Part shown: positions 1 to 6,128 of the stretch, one piece after another
Position numbering within the stretch: the stretch's first letter is position 1
Layout: each line of letters starts with the position of its first letter
Source of the DNA: Alphaproteobacteria bacterium
Lineage (GTDB): Bacteria; Pseudomonadota; Alphaproteobacteria; SHVP01
NCBI GenBank assembly: GCA_026421105.1
Contig: JAPKDI010000084.1
Span: 1-6,128, forward strand
Direction of reading: 5' to 3'
Length of the DNA stretch: 6,128 nt
The notes under the pieces: generated by a model
The model's database searches: none
Told to the model about the DNA's origin: nothing
The model's input: only the letters and a program-made list of their open reading frames with translations
Made by a program: the position numbers and the translations under genes

Positions 1-527
1 AGTCTTGCCCTGAGCGTTTTATGCCGGTGTAAGGCATGTGATGGGTATAGGAATATTTCACTGTTCTCATCCTCCGCAGACGCGCACGACCGGTACGATT
101 TCGCTAGATGCTAACACTTGGTAACACCACAGACAGAGCGTCGTTGGTGCGTGTTCGCGGTGTGAGCGATAAAGGGCGATGAGCGGCGTGATCGCTTCAT
201 GGAGCACCTCGAAATAACAAGAGTTGCCGGATGACAATCGAACCAAGGCCTAATCAGGCTCGCGGTGGGGACACCTAATGCGATTCCCGCTCTGCGACCA
301 CAAGGGTCATAATGTTGATCGTCGGGCCCCGACAGCAGAAAAACACCACTATATGAAGTTCTGTCCTTCAGACGTCACGCCGATTCGGCCTCGGTCGTCG
401 ACGTTTCTTCCCGGGGCGCTGAAAATAACAAAGTTTTGGTTTCGTTTAGTAATTTAGAGCGCGCGCCGTGCCGATGCGGTGCGCGTATAGCGCATGCTGT
501 GCTGACAAGTCCAACCGTAGAGGCCCT
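1..527. other. Stretch with no recognisable gene
   Basis: Both strands are broken by frequent stops and no reading frame gives protein-like sequence or a family motif. I see no tRNA-like cloverleaf, tandem repeat or CRISPR-like spacing. Two minor symmetric sites occur: a 13-base dyad GTCGGGCCCCGAC at 321-333, and TGCGC/GCGCA arms at 480-484 and 490-494 around a 5-base loop. Neither is followed by a T-run, so neither is a convincing terminator. The stretch could be a long intergenic region or decayed gene remnants upstream of the small ORF at 528. Confidence 0.5.
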
Positions 528-764
528 ATGCCTACCCCCTATCTCAAGCGCATTCTCGATGCGGAACTTGATCCCAACATTCACGGTGAACTCACCGAAG
601 GTTTACACGGCCGTTTTTCGAAATACTATTCCGATGGCGACATTTGTAAACTTGGCACTGTCGGCGCGGTCCTCACCAGTATGACGAAGATGCTTTTCGG
701 TTATGATCTGGTCGAGCGTGCACCCAACTGCCCGATCGTGTCATTCAGTGGCGCAACCGAATGA
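528..764 (+). CDS. Small hypothetical protein (78 aa), uncertain
   Basis: I do not recognise this protein. I prefer the ATG at 528 because AGAGG at 519-523 lies a few bases upstream. An in-frame ATG at 468 would add 20 residues (MPMRCAYSACCADKSNRRGP) that look non-coding and lacks a ribosome binding site. From 528 the protein starts MPTPYLKRILDAELD and has a balanced, soluble-looking composition with no clear membrane helix or signal peptide. It ends in VSFSGATE, 31 bases before the methyltransferase start, so the two may be co-transcribed. It could instead be a remnant of a longer gene or a chance ORF. A competing ORF at 436-684 in another frame looks less protein-like. Confidence 0.35.
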   Translation: MPTPYLKRILDAELDPNIHGELTEGLHGRFSKYYSDGDICKLGTVGAVLTSMTKMLFGYDLVERAPNCPIVSFSGATE

Positions 765-795
765 TCGCTCAGTATCGGCACGCCGCGAGCGCAGG

Positions 796-1578
796 ATGAA
801 TACAGCGATGCAAAGCGAAGCTTGGCGGCCACCCTCCACGTTTGAAGAGCGCGTCAAAGCGCTCCTCATTCCGCCACGGCTTTACATTCGCTACAAGGTG
901 ATCAAGGAACGCCTCAAGGGAGAGGCGGAGATACGCCTACTTTCCTTTCTGGTCGATCGCAACCGAAACGTGGTCGATGCCGGTGCTAACAAGGGTACCT
1001 ACACGTTCGTCTTTGGTCAGCTTGCGAAAAAAGTTTACGCGTTCGAACCGAACCCCAAAATGTTTGACATTCTGAAGCGAACTGCCGGCCGCAACGTCCT
1101 CCTCTCGCCGCTGGCACTTTCTAATGCGGCGGGTGACATGGAGTTTCGCGTCCCGCGCTATGGCAAGGGTAGCTATTCTAACCAAGGTGGCACGCTCAGC
1201 GCGATCAAGGTCAACGAGGATTACGCTGCCATGCCGGTCAAAGCCGACCGCCTCGATGCGCTTGATCTGCACAATATCGGCTTTATCAAAATTGATGTCG
1301 AAGGATCCGAGTCCGAAGTTCTTCAGGGTGCGCGCGAGATCATTGCGCGGGACCGCCCAACGCTGATGATCGAGATCGAAGAAAAGCATACCCAAGTGCC
1401 GATCGAGGATGCGTTAGACGAGGTTTTGGCCCTAGGCTATGACGGTTTATTTTTCGATCGAACCACTCAAGCGCTGCGATCAATTAGTTGTTTTGATCCC
1501 GAGCAGCATCACCGCGATCCCCGAAAGGGTTATGTCTTCAACTTCATCTTCCTACCTAAATCCGACGCGGGTAACTGA
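796..1578 (+). CDS. FkbM family SAM-dependent methyltransferase
   Basis: This is a probable class I methyltransferase of the FkbM family (260 aa), a group that typically methylates hydroxyl groups of sugars, polyketides or other small molecules using S-adenosylmethionine. The family glycine-rich SAM motif is at residues 59-70 (VVDAGANKGTYT). The acidic residue expected to hold the SAM ribose is E84 in YAFEPNP. The FkbM hallmark IKIDVEGSE lies near residues 164-172, followed by VLQGA and the strand LMIEIEEKH. The length suits a single-domain enzyme, probably cytosolic as no signal peptide or membrane helix is seen. The frame is open from 703, but residues before 796 look random. An in-frame ATG at 808 is an alternative start and has AGGA (793-796) at better spacing. 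The acceptor substrate is unknown, and no glycosyltransferase or polysaccharide gene is nearby to suggest one. Confidence 0.9.
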   Translation: MNTAMQSEAWRPPSTFEERVKALLIPPRLYIRYKVIKERLKGEAEIRLLSFLVDRNRNVVDAGANKGTYTFVFGQLAKKVYAFEPNPKMFDILKRTAGRNVLLSPLALSNAAGDMEFRVPRYGKGSYSNQGGTLSAIKVNEDYAAMPVKADRLDALDLHNIGFIKIDVEGSESEVLQGAREIIARDRPTLMIEIEEKHTQVPIEDALDEVLALGYDGLFFDRTTQALRSISCFDPEQHHRDPRKGYVFNFIFLPKSDAGN

Positions 1579-1620
1579 CGTTATGCGGCGCAGAAAAATG
1601 CGGAACGAGGCCACGGTAGA

Positions 1621-1713
1621 TCAATCATGTGCATCGATCTTAGGCAGGTCCATTACTACACCGCTGGCTAAGTCTTCGCGGGCAATGGCAAGAACCTGGC
1701 CATTTTGAATCAC
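1621..1713 (-). other. Short protein-like open segment, possible gene remnant
   Basis: Reading the minus strand from a GTG at 1713 gives 30 residues, VIQNGQVLAIAREDL followed by ASGVVMDLPKIDAHD, then TGA at 1621-1623. A stop lies just upstream of the GTG. The composition is much more protein-like than its surroundings. It has no evident ribosome binding site and I cannot name a family. It lies downstream of the GFA relic on the same strand, so it could be the tail of another decayed gene. A chance ORF remains possible. Confidence 0.2.
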
Positions 1714-1748
1714 GCCTCACCGTTCGCCGCACGCGCTCAACCCGCTGA

Positions 1749-1783
1749 CCAGGGCGCTGGGGCAAGGGTCCTACCCTGGCGCC
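1749..1783. terminator. Stem-loop between convergent genes
   Basis: AGGGT (1765-1769) and ACCCT (1773-1777) form a 5-bp stem with a CCT loop. GGCGC (1753-1757) can pair with GCGCC (1779-1783) outside it. As an alternative, CCAGGG (1749-1754) pairs with CCCTGG (1774-1779). The site lies between the methyltransferase, which ends at 1578, and the minus-strand GFA relic, which ends at 1820. That is where a bidirectional terminator would be expected. No T-run follows on either strand, so intrinsic termination is doubtful. Confidence 0.25.
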
Positions 1784-1819
1784 GGACATCCTCTGCCAAG
1801 GCGATTTCTGCACGCCCGA

Positions 1820-2047
1820 TTAAGCGCACGCAATACTGTGCTCATCACTGGCGGGTCGACTGAAGACTTGGGAAGACCCCTTCGGGACAGTCACGTAGTC
1901 TCGAAATACGGTGACCAGTATCCATAAGGCGCTAAACAACGGCTTCTTGCATTCGGTGCAGTGGCGCACATAGATCGTTAGCGGTTCGGCCTTCAGGTCG
2001 TGGTGGATTGCGCCACGCGGGCAACCGCCCGCGCAAAGCGTAGGCAT
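1820..2047 (-). pseudogene. Truncated, degenerate GFA-family (glutathione-dependent formaldehyde-activating-like) protein
   Basis: The 75-residue product aligns by eye with the N-terminal half of GFA/CENP-V-like zinc proteins, which are usually about 120-160 aa. It begins MPTLCAGGCPRGAIHHDL, where the family has GGC-x-CGA followed by an R-Y type motif. It continues AEPLTIYVRHCTEC, where the family has Y-x-C-H-C-T-x-C. The R-D-x-V-T-V-x-K-G and VFSRPAS segments are also family-like. Two zinc-binding cysteines are replaced by arginine: R11 (CGT) and R28 (CGC), each one T-to-C change from a Cys codon. TAA ends the frame just where the last zinc-binding C-x-x-C would be expected. No continuation was found downstream in the frames I read. 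A strong ribosome binding site remains, so it may still be translated. Decay is more likely than a new function. Confidence 0.72.
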
Positions 2048-2055
2048 GATCGTCT

Positions 2056-2062
2056 CCTCCTT
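2056..2062 (-). promoter_or_regulatory. Ribosome binding site overlapping upstream stop codon
   Basis: On the minus strand AAGGAGG occupies 2062-2056, with an 8-base spacer to the ATG at 2047. This is a near-perfect Shine-Dalgarno sequence and it fixes the start of the GFA-like relic. Its first bases are part of the TAA stop of the upstream membrane-protein gene (TAAGGAGG), so the two genes are read as one transcript. Confidence 0.8.
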
Positions 2063-2285
2063 AGAAGCGGCCGCCGCTGAAGCGCCCGATCAGCGGCGTG
2101 CCGGATAGTAATGAGATCAAATGAGCGACCATCAACACGGCTAGCACAAGCGCTGCGAACTGGATGCCGCCATACGGTAGCAGGCTGACATGTCCAAGCT
2201 CGCGCGGCCGGCGATGCTGGTATAGCGCCACGACAAAGACCGCTGCGGCGGCCGCAAGGAGGAATAGCGTTGTGGATAGTCCCAT
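2061..2285 (-). CDS. Small two-helix inner-membrane protein, hypothetical (74 aa)
   Basis: The product has two hydrophobic segments, residues about 5-21 (TLFLLAAAAAVFVVALY) and about 41-60 (IQFAALVLAVLMVAHLISLL). They are joined by a basic loop, QHRRPRELG, and followed by a short tail ending IGRFSGGRF. The basic loop suggests it faces the cytoplasm, with both termini outside; this topology is inferred from charge only. It resembles small uncharacterised membrane proteins of alphaproteobacteria, but I cannot give a function. The ATG at 2285 fits the start of the first helix, although its ribosome binding site is weak. It is the first gene of a minus-strand pair with the GFA-like relic, whose ribosome binding site overlaps this gene's stop codon. 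Confidence 0.7.
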   Translation of the reverse strand: MGLSTTLFLLAAAAAVFVVALYQHRRPRELGHVSLLPYGGIQFAALVLAVLMVAHLISLLSGTPLIGRFSGGRF

Positions 2286-2399
2286 GGTGCCATTCTAAAT
2301 GGGATGCCGAGGTGGCTTGCTCAAGTCTTCGTCACGGGTGGCGCGTTGCCCGTACGCAGCCTTCGCCTTACCATTAGCATAAGCCTCTGTGGGGAGCCG
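2286..2399. promoter_or_regulatory. Divergent intergenic region
   Basis: This 114-base spacer separates the minus-strand membrane-protein gene from the plus-strand MmgE/PrpD gene, so promoters for both units should lie here. I could not pick out a convincing -35/-10 pair. At its left edge are small symmetric elements: ATGG-TG-CCAT at 2284-2293, and CCCAT (2281-2285) opposite ATGGG (2299-2303). These could be part of an operator but may be chance. The plus-strand frame is open back to an ATG at 2304, but the residues encoded here do not look like a family N-terminus. Confidence 0.4.
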
Positions 2400-3779
2400 A
2401 TGAACGCTGCAATAGTAGAAGACCGAACGCGGGTGCTTGCTGACTGGGTTGCAGGCCTTTCAGTGACGGACCTAACTGACGTAGACCGCGCCCAACTCGA
2501 TAAGCTCATTCTCGACCACCTCGGTGTGTGTTACCGCGGCACCTTCTTGCCGTGGGGCGACGCGTTGCAGCGTTATGCCCATCCCTACGCAGGCACAGGC
2601 AGCGCTGTGGTGTTCGGTAGCAATCTCAAGGTCATTCCTGCAGTAGCGGCTTTAGTTAACGCGACGTGTGCGCACGGGCTTGAACACGACGACACCCACG
2701 ACGAAGGCATGAGCCACCCTGGTGCCATAGTCATTGCGGTTGCGCTAGCGATAGCGAGCGAAAAAGGCCTGTCGGGACGTGAGGTCCACCCGGCCATTGT
2801 CGCGGGGTACGAAGTGATGGCCCGCGCCGGCATGGCATGTGGGCCCGACATCATGCATCACGGGTTTCACCCGACGGCACTTTTTGGCGGGTTCGGCGCC
2901 GCGACCACGGCGGCTAAGCTGCTCGAATTACCCGCACAATCGATCGTTGAGACGTGGGGGCTCATGTTGTCGATGGCAGGGGGGTCAATGCAGTTTTCGC
3001 AAGATCCACACGGCACTGTGGTCAAGCGACTTCACGGCGGTTACGGCGCGCACAACGGCACCATGGCCGCCCAACTCGCCGCGCTCGGTATTGCAGGCCC
3101 ATCGCAAGCGTTCGACGGTAACTACGGTCTGTGCAACTTGTTCTCGGGTTCGCCCGATCTCGATCGCCTGACGCGGACCGCCGGTGCGCCTTATGAGATT
3201 CACAGGATCAGCTTCAAACCTTACCCATCATGTCGCCTCTTTCATTCGACGATTGACGCGTTGCGCGAGGTGACCGACGGTTTCTCCGCGGCAAATGGTG
3301 ATATCAAAAAAATTGTTGTTGGTGGTCCGTCGGTGTTTAAGACCCAACACATGATGTATCGCCCGACCTCGATGATGGCAGCGCAATACAGTCTGCCCTT
3401 CGTTCTTGGTGCGGCGCTCATTGCGGGGCCGTATTCCGAGCAGGTTTTTGCAGATGAGAACCTGGGCGACACGGATGTGCTCGCGATTAGCGATCGAGTC
3501 AGCGCGGTGGTCGACGACAAGTTAGAGAATGCTTTCCCAGCGCATTTCGGTAGTTGGGTCGAAGTCACCTTCAAAGACGGCGAGACTCGACAAAAAGAGG
3601 TGATGGATTCCTACGGCACGCCGGCCAATCCGATGGATACAGCCGCGCTGTTAAAAAAGTTCACAGGTCTTGTCACAGGCGCCAAGCCTGACTTCCCCGT
3701 AGCGCAGGTTGATGCACTGGTCCGCGGACTCTCCCATGATGCCGACGTTTCTCATCTCACAGGTTTATTTGCCGCATGA
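2400..3779 (+). CDS. MmgE/PrpD family protein
   Basis: This family includes 2-methylcitrate dehydratase (PrpD), cis-aconitate decarboxylase and iminodisuccinate epimerase, enzymes acting on small di- and tricarboxylic acids. The 459-residue product has family length. The N-terminal helical domain carries HGLEHDDTH (residues 92-100) and SHPGA with H106, the conserved acidic/histidine active-site region. GFHPTALFGGFGAA and then VVKRLHGGYGAHNG (K209, H212) follow. The C-terminal domain has FKPYPSCRLFHSTIDAL (K273, Y275, C278, H282). It is probably cytosolic and cofactor-free, as is usual for the family. The ATG at 2400 follows GGGGAG (2391-2396) at short spacing and gives a typical family N-terminus; an upstream in-frame ATG at 2304 is less likely. 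The TGA overlaps the start of the amidase gene, so the two proteins probably act in one pathway. The substrate is unknown; no methylcitrate synthase gene is in view, so a PrpD role is not supported. Confidence 0.93.
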   Translation: MNAAIVEDRTRVLADWVAGLSVTDLTDVDRAQLDKLILDHLGVCYRGTFLPWGDALQRYAHPYAGTGSAVVFGSNLKVIPAVAALVNATCAHGLEHDDTHDEGMSHPGAIVIAVALAIASEKGLSGREVHPAIVAGYEVMARAGMACGPDIMHHGFHPTALFGGFGAATTAAKLLELPAQSIVETWGLMLSMAGGSMQFSQDPHGTVVKRLHGGYGAHNGTMAAQLAALGIAGPSQAFDGNYGLCNLFSGSPDLDRLTRTAGAPYEIHRISFKPYPSCRLFHSTIDALREVTDGFSAANGDIKKIVVGGPSVFKTQHMMYRPTSMMAAQYSLPFVLGAALIAGPYSEQVFADENLGDTDVLAISDRVSAVVDDKLENAFPAHFGSWVEVTFKDGETRQKEVMDSYGTPANPMDTAALLKKFTGLVTGAKPDFPVAQVDALVRGLSHDADVSHLTGLFAA

Positions 3780-5164
3780 CATCGCTTCACTATCTCTCCA
3801 TTGCCGAATTGCAGGAGGCCTATCGCAAGGGGACCTATTCTCCTGTTGAGGTTACGCAAGCGGCGCTCGAGCGCATTGCCGTGCTCGACCCCAAACTCAA
3901 GGCGTTCATCAAGGTCACCGAAGAAACAGCGTTGCGTCAGGCCCGCCGCGCCGAAGCCGAAATCAATGCAGGGAATTTTCGCGGACCACTCCATGGTGTC
4001 CCCATTGCCCTTAAAGACCTTTACGACACCAAGGGTATTGCGACGACTGGTGGGTCGATGGCTCTGCAAGACCGAGTGCCCGAGCACGACGCCACCGTCG
4101 TCAGCCGTCTTGCTAACGCGGGCACAGTTCTGTTGGGCAAGCTTGCCATGACAGAGGGTGCCTTCATTGAACATGCGCCGGGAATGCCTACCCCAGTCAA
4201 CCCTTGGAACCCGGCGTGCATGACCGGGCTTTCATCGTCCGGTCCTGGGGTCGCAATGGCGGCCGGCCTGGCCTATGGCTCGCTCGGTTCAGACACGGGC
4301 GGATCGATCCGATTCCCCTCAGCGTTATGCGGCATCACCGGCCTCAAGCCAACTTGGGGCCGAGTCAGCCGCCACGGTGTCTTGGCCCTGGCTGATACCC
4401 TGGATCATGTTGGCACTATGACCCGTTCTGTGGCCGATGCGGCCGCGATGCTCAACGCGATCGCCGGGCACGATCTGAACGACCCCACATCGCTTGTGGA
4501 TAGAGCGCCGGACTATGTCGCGCATCTTGAACGCATGGTCAAAGGTGTGCGTATCGGTGTCGACGAGGCCTATTGCGGCGACGGCGTGGACCCCGAGCTG
4601 CGCGACTCGGTTCTCGGCTCCCTAGTGGTTTTCCAAAAACTGGGTGCCGAGGTCAAACGCATCGATATGCCGCCGATGAATGACTTCGTGCCCAATTTTT
4701 CTGACCTTGTCTCCATCGAAGCGGCGGTCGCGCATGCGGATACGCTATTGCCGCTCAAAGACAAACTCGGTCCGGTCTACCGTGAGGTGCTCGAACGTGG
4801 CGGTACGCTCAGCGGGCGCCACTACGCCGCGTTGAAGATTGCCGGATTAGGGTTCGCCGGTCGGCTGCGCGCCTTGTTTGAAGAAGTCGACCTAATCTTG
4901 TGCCCGTCCTGGCCGACGCCGGCTGTCGAAATCACCGAGAACGCGTTGGGCGACATCGAGGACCAAGGCGATCTTTTGCGCTTTACCGGCCCGTATAATC
5001 TCACCGGCAGCCCGACGCTATCGATCCCTTCGGGGTTCAACGCAGCAGGCATGCCGCTTGGCCTGCAACTAGTGTCGCGACACCTTGAGGAAGAGTTGCT
5101 GTGTCGCGTCGGCCATGCCTACCAGCAAGAAACCGACTGGCACCGGCATTTCCCACCGGTTTAA
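3776..5164 (+). CDS. Amidase (amidase signature family)
   Basis: This is a hydrolase of the amidase signature (AS) family, which cleaves amide or related C-N bonds through a Ser-cisSer-Lys triad. At 462 aa it has full family length. K80 in VPIALKDLYDT is the expected catalytic lysine. S153 in GLSSSG (151-156) matches the cis-serine. S177 in GSDTGGSIRFPS matches the nucleophile, 24 residues after S153 as in characterised AS enzymes. GLKPTWGRVSRHGV and LDHVGTMTRSVADAA continue the core. The C-terminal segment FTGPYNLTGSPTLSIPSGF is also typical, and no signal peptide is seen. The start ATG lies inside the MmgE/PrpD stop (ATGA) with no clear Shine-Dalgarno site, implying translational coupling. 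The usual small residue after G151 is Leu, and Pro157 follows SSSG, which may alter the pocket. It is a stand-alone amidase rather than GatA: no gatB or gatC is beside it. The substrate is unknown. Confidence 0.94.
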   Translation: MTSLHYLSIAELQEAYRKGTYSPVEVTQAALERIAVLDPKLKAFIKVTEETALRQARRAEAEINAGNFRGPLHGVPIALKDLYDTKGIATTGGSMALQDRVPEHDATVVSRLANAGTVLLGKLAMTEGAFIEHAPGMPTPVNPWNPACMTGLSSSGPGVAMAAGLAYGSLGSDTGGSIRFPSALCGITGLKPTWGRVSRHGVLALADTLDHVGTMTRSVADAAAMLNAIAGHDLNDPTSLVDRAPDYVAHLERMVKGVRIGVDEAYCGDGVDPELRDSVLGSLVVFQKLGAEVKRIDMPPMNDFVPNFSDLVSIEAAVAHADTLLPLKDKLGPVYREVLERGGTLSGRHYAALKIAGLGFAGRLRALFEEVDLILCPSWPTPAVEITENALGDIEDQGDLLRFTGPYNLTGSPTLSIPSGFNAAGMPLGLQLVSRHLEEELLCRVGHAYQQETDWHRHFPPV

Positions 5165-5176
5165 GAAGGCATAACC

Positions 5177-5485
5177 ATGGCGCGTTTTCTCCGCAGCAGC
5201 ACCGTTCTTGCCATCCTTGCCGCACTTTGGATTGCACTGCTGCTGGGCGCTCAGTTTGGCGGTTGGGCCGCGGAGCAACCCGCAGCGACCGTTGTGCTTC
5301 TTATCCTCGGCGTGGTGACGGTGATTGTCATTCTCTACCGATGGGGCGTCACCCAAGATGCAGTTGTAGACCGCTTCGTTGAGCGCGCGCGGATGGCCGA
5401 CGAAGTTGACAAGATTCTCGAAGAAGAAGACAAGTCGGCGGCGCTCGAGGCGGGGCCGCTGCCCCAGAACCGCACTCCACAATAA
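5177..5485 (+). CDS. Small two-helix membrane protein, hypothetical (102 aa)
   Basis: Two hydrophobic segments are clear, residues about 9-27 (TVLAILAALWIALLLGAQF) and about 37-54 (ATVVLLILGVVTVIVILY). They are joined by a short loop, GGWAAEQP. The C-terminal 40 residues are charged and probably helical, including VERARMADEVDKILEEEDK, and could form a short coiled coil in the cytoplasm. The basic N-terminus (MARFLRSS) suggests that both ends are cytoplasmic. AAGAAGG (5163-5169), which overlaps the amidase stop codon, lies 7 bases before the ATG and fixes the start. The 12-base gap places the gene in the amidase operon. I do not recognise the family. It might anchor a partner at the membrane, but nothing in the sequence shows this directly. 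Confidence 0.78.
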   Translation: MARFLRSSTVLAILAALWIALLLGAQFGGWAAEQPAATVVLLILGVVTVIVILYRWGVTQDAVVDRFVERARMADEVDKILEEEDKSAALEAGPLPQNRTPQ

Positions 5486-5511
5486 ACCCACGGATCTCAG
5501 GGGCTTAAACC

Positions 5512-5537
5512 ACTCCCCCTTGGGCGAGGGCGGGAGT
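5512..5537. repeat. Palindromic intergenic element (REP-like stem-loop)
   Basis: ACTCCCCCT (5512-5520) pairs with AGGG (5527-5530) and GGAGT (5533-5537), forming a 9-bp stem with a TGGGCG loop and a 2-base CG bulge. It lies between the membrane-protein gene and the GST gene. The C-rich/G-rich arms resemble dispersed extragenic palindromes of proteobacteria, the kind that yield spurious peptides such as SPLGEGGSRMR when translated. Only one copy is in the window, so its repeat nature is inferred. No T-run follows, so it is not a classic terminator, but it could attenuate transcription or stabilise the upstream mRNA. Confidence 0.45.
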
Positions 5538-5580
5538 AGGATGCGGCAAACCAAACATTGTATTGCAAGGAATCCCCTTC

Positions 5581-6128
5581 ATGATCGACCTTTACTACTG
5601 GCCGACCCCGAACGGTCGCAAGATTTCCATCATGATGGAAGAGACCGGCCTCGTGCATAACCTGGTCCCGCTCGACATCACTAAGGGTGAACAGTTCGAA
5701 TCCGAGTTCCTCAAGGTCAGCCCGAACAACAAAATCCCTGCTATTGTCGACAGTGAGGGGCCGAACAATCGGCCGCTGGCGCTATTTGAGTCGGGCACCA
5801 TTTTGGAATACCTCGCCGGCAAGTCCGGCAAGTTGATGCCCAAGAGTGCGCGCGAAATGTGGATCACGCGCCAATGGGTGATGTTCCAGATGGGCAACTT
5901 CGGCCCGATGTGGGGCCAGCAGGGGCACTTTACGCACTACGCGCCCGAGAGCGTTCCCTACGCGATTGAGCGCTACACAAAAGAAGTACTGCGTCTGCTT
6001 GACGTCATTAACTTTCGGCTCAAAGAGGCTGAATACCTCGCGGGTGACGAATACACCATCGCCGATGTGGCGACCTTCCCGTGGGCAACAACCTACAACC
6101 GTCGCGACATCGACATTTCAGAATACCC
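5581..6128 (+). CDS. Glutathione S-transferase, Nu-class/YfcG-like (3' end cut off)
   Basis: The first 182 residues are visible and closely resemble E. coli YfcG, a Nu-class GST with glutathione-dependent disulfide-bond reductase activity. The thioredoxin-like domain begins MIDLYYWPTPNGRK, with T9 and N11 at the positions known to contact glutathione in YfcG. SPNNKIPAIVD (47-57) contains the cis-proline P53, and LFESGTILEYLA (68-79) holds the E70-S71 pair that binds the glutathione gamma-glutamyl group. The C-terminal helical domain carries PYAIERY, YLAGDEYTIADVATFPW and the start of the family's final helices. AAGGAA (5567-5572) lies 8 bases before the ATG. The family is about 210-230 aa, so some 30-50 residues are missing beyond the window. 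It lies 95 bases after the previous gene and may belong to the same operon or have its own promoter. Confidence 0.93.
   Translation, partial: MIDLYYWPTPNGRKISIMMEETGLVHNLVPLDITKGEQFESEFLKVSPNNKIPAIVDSEGPNNRPLALFESGTILEYLAGKSGKLMPKSAREMWITRQWVMFQMGNFGPMWGQQGHFTHYAPESVPYAIERYTKEVLRLLDVINFRLKEAEYLAGDEYTIADVATFPWATTYNRRDIDISEY

Noticed and set aside
321..333. GTCGGGCCCCGAC dyad as a terminator or operator
   Set aside because: The stem is at most 5 bp around a 3-base loop, no T-run follows, and no nearby gene gives it a role.
937..1395. 152-residue minus-strand ORF
   Set aside because: It lies antisense inside the FkbM methyltransferase, whose motifs are unmistakable, and its own translation resembles no family.
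2304..2399. N-terminal extension of the MmgE/PrpD protein from the ATG at 2304
   Set aside because: The 32 extra residues do not resemble the family N-terminus, and the ATG at 2400 has a purine-rich site before it and starts the conserved helical domain.
3752..4174. 140-residue minus-strand ORF
   Set aside because: It is antisense to the amidase catalytic region, with no independent ribosome binding site or family similarity seen.
5069..5554. 161-residue minus-strand ORF
   Set aside because: It runs antisense through the amidase end, the membrane-protein gene and the palindrome. Its PPSPKGEW-type start comes from the palindromic element rather than a real protein.
5595..5897. 100-residue minus-strand ORF
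   Set aside because: It is antisense to the clearly recognisable GST gene.
1..6128. Mobile element, CRISPR array or defence system
   Set aside because: No transposase, integrase, phage or Cas-like protein, no regularly spaced repeats and no tRNA attachment site were seen on either strand.

Overview
The window looks like chromosomal DNA from a moderately GC-rich proteobacterium. An alphaproteobacterium is my best guess, from the codon preference, the family mix (MmgE/PrpD, amidase, GFA-like, YfcG-like GST) and the small two-helix membrane proteins. This taxonomic call is inference; no rRNA or tRNA is present to support it.

Layout. Positions 1-527 contain no convincing gene. A small uncertain plus-strand ORF (528-764) follows, then a well-supported FkbM-family SAM-dependent methyltransferase (796-1578). 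Positions 1579-1819 lie between convergent genes and hold a stem-loop and a short open minus-strand segment. A two-gene minus-strand unit follows: a 74-residue membrane protein (2285 down to 2061), then a decayed and truncated GFA-like zinc protein (2047 down to 1820). A 114-base divergent spacer separates this from a compact plus-strand operon. That operon runs from an MmgE/PrpD-family protein (2400-3779) to an amidase-signature enzyme (3776-5164, overlapping by ATGA) and a 102-residue two-helix membrane protein (5177-5485). After a palindromic intergenic element comes a Nu-class (YfcG-like) glutathione S-transferase (from 5581), cut off by the window end.

How the genes may work together. 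The MmgE/PrpD and amidase genes are translationally coupled, which points to two steps of one small-molecule catabolic route: C-N bond hydrolysis plus dehydration, decarboxylation or epimerisation of a carboxylic acid. The substrate cannot be read from the sequence. The membrane protein is spaced for the same operon, and the GST may be co-transcribed or have its own promoter. I see no CRISPR array, transposase, integrase, phage gene or recognisable defence system. The more unusual signals are the coupled MmgE/PrpD-amidase pair, the GFA relic with two zinc cysteines changed to arginine, and the small unexplained coding-like segments around the methyltransferase.
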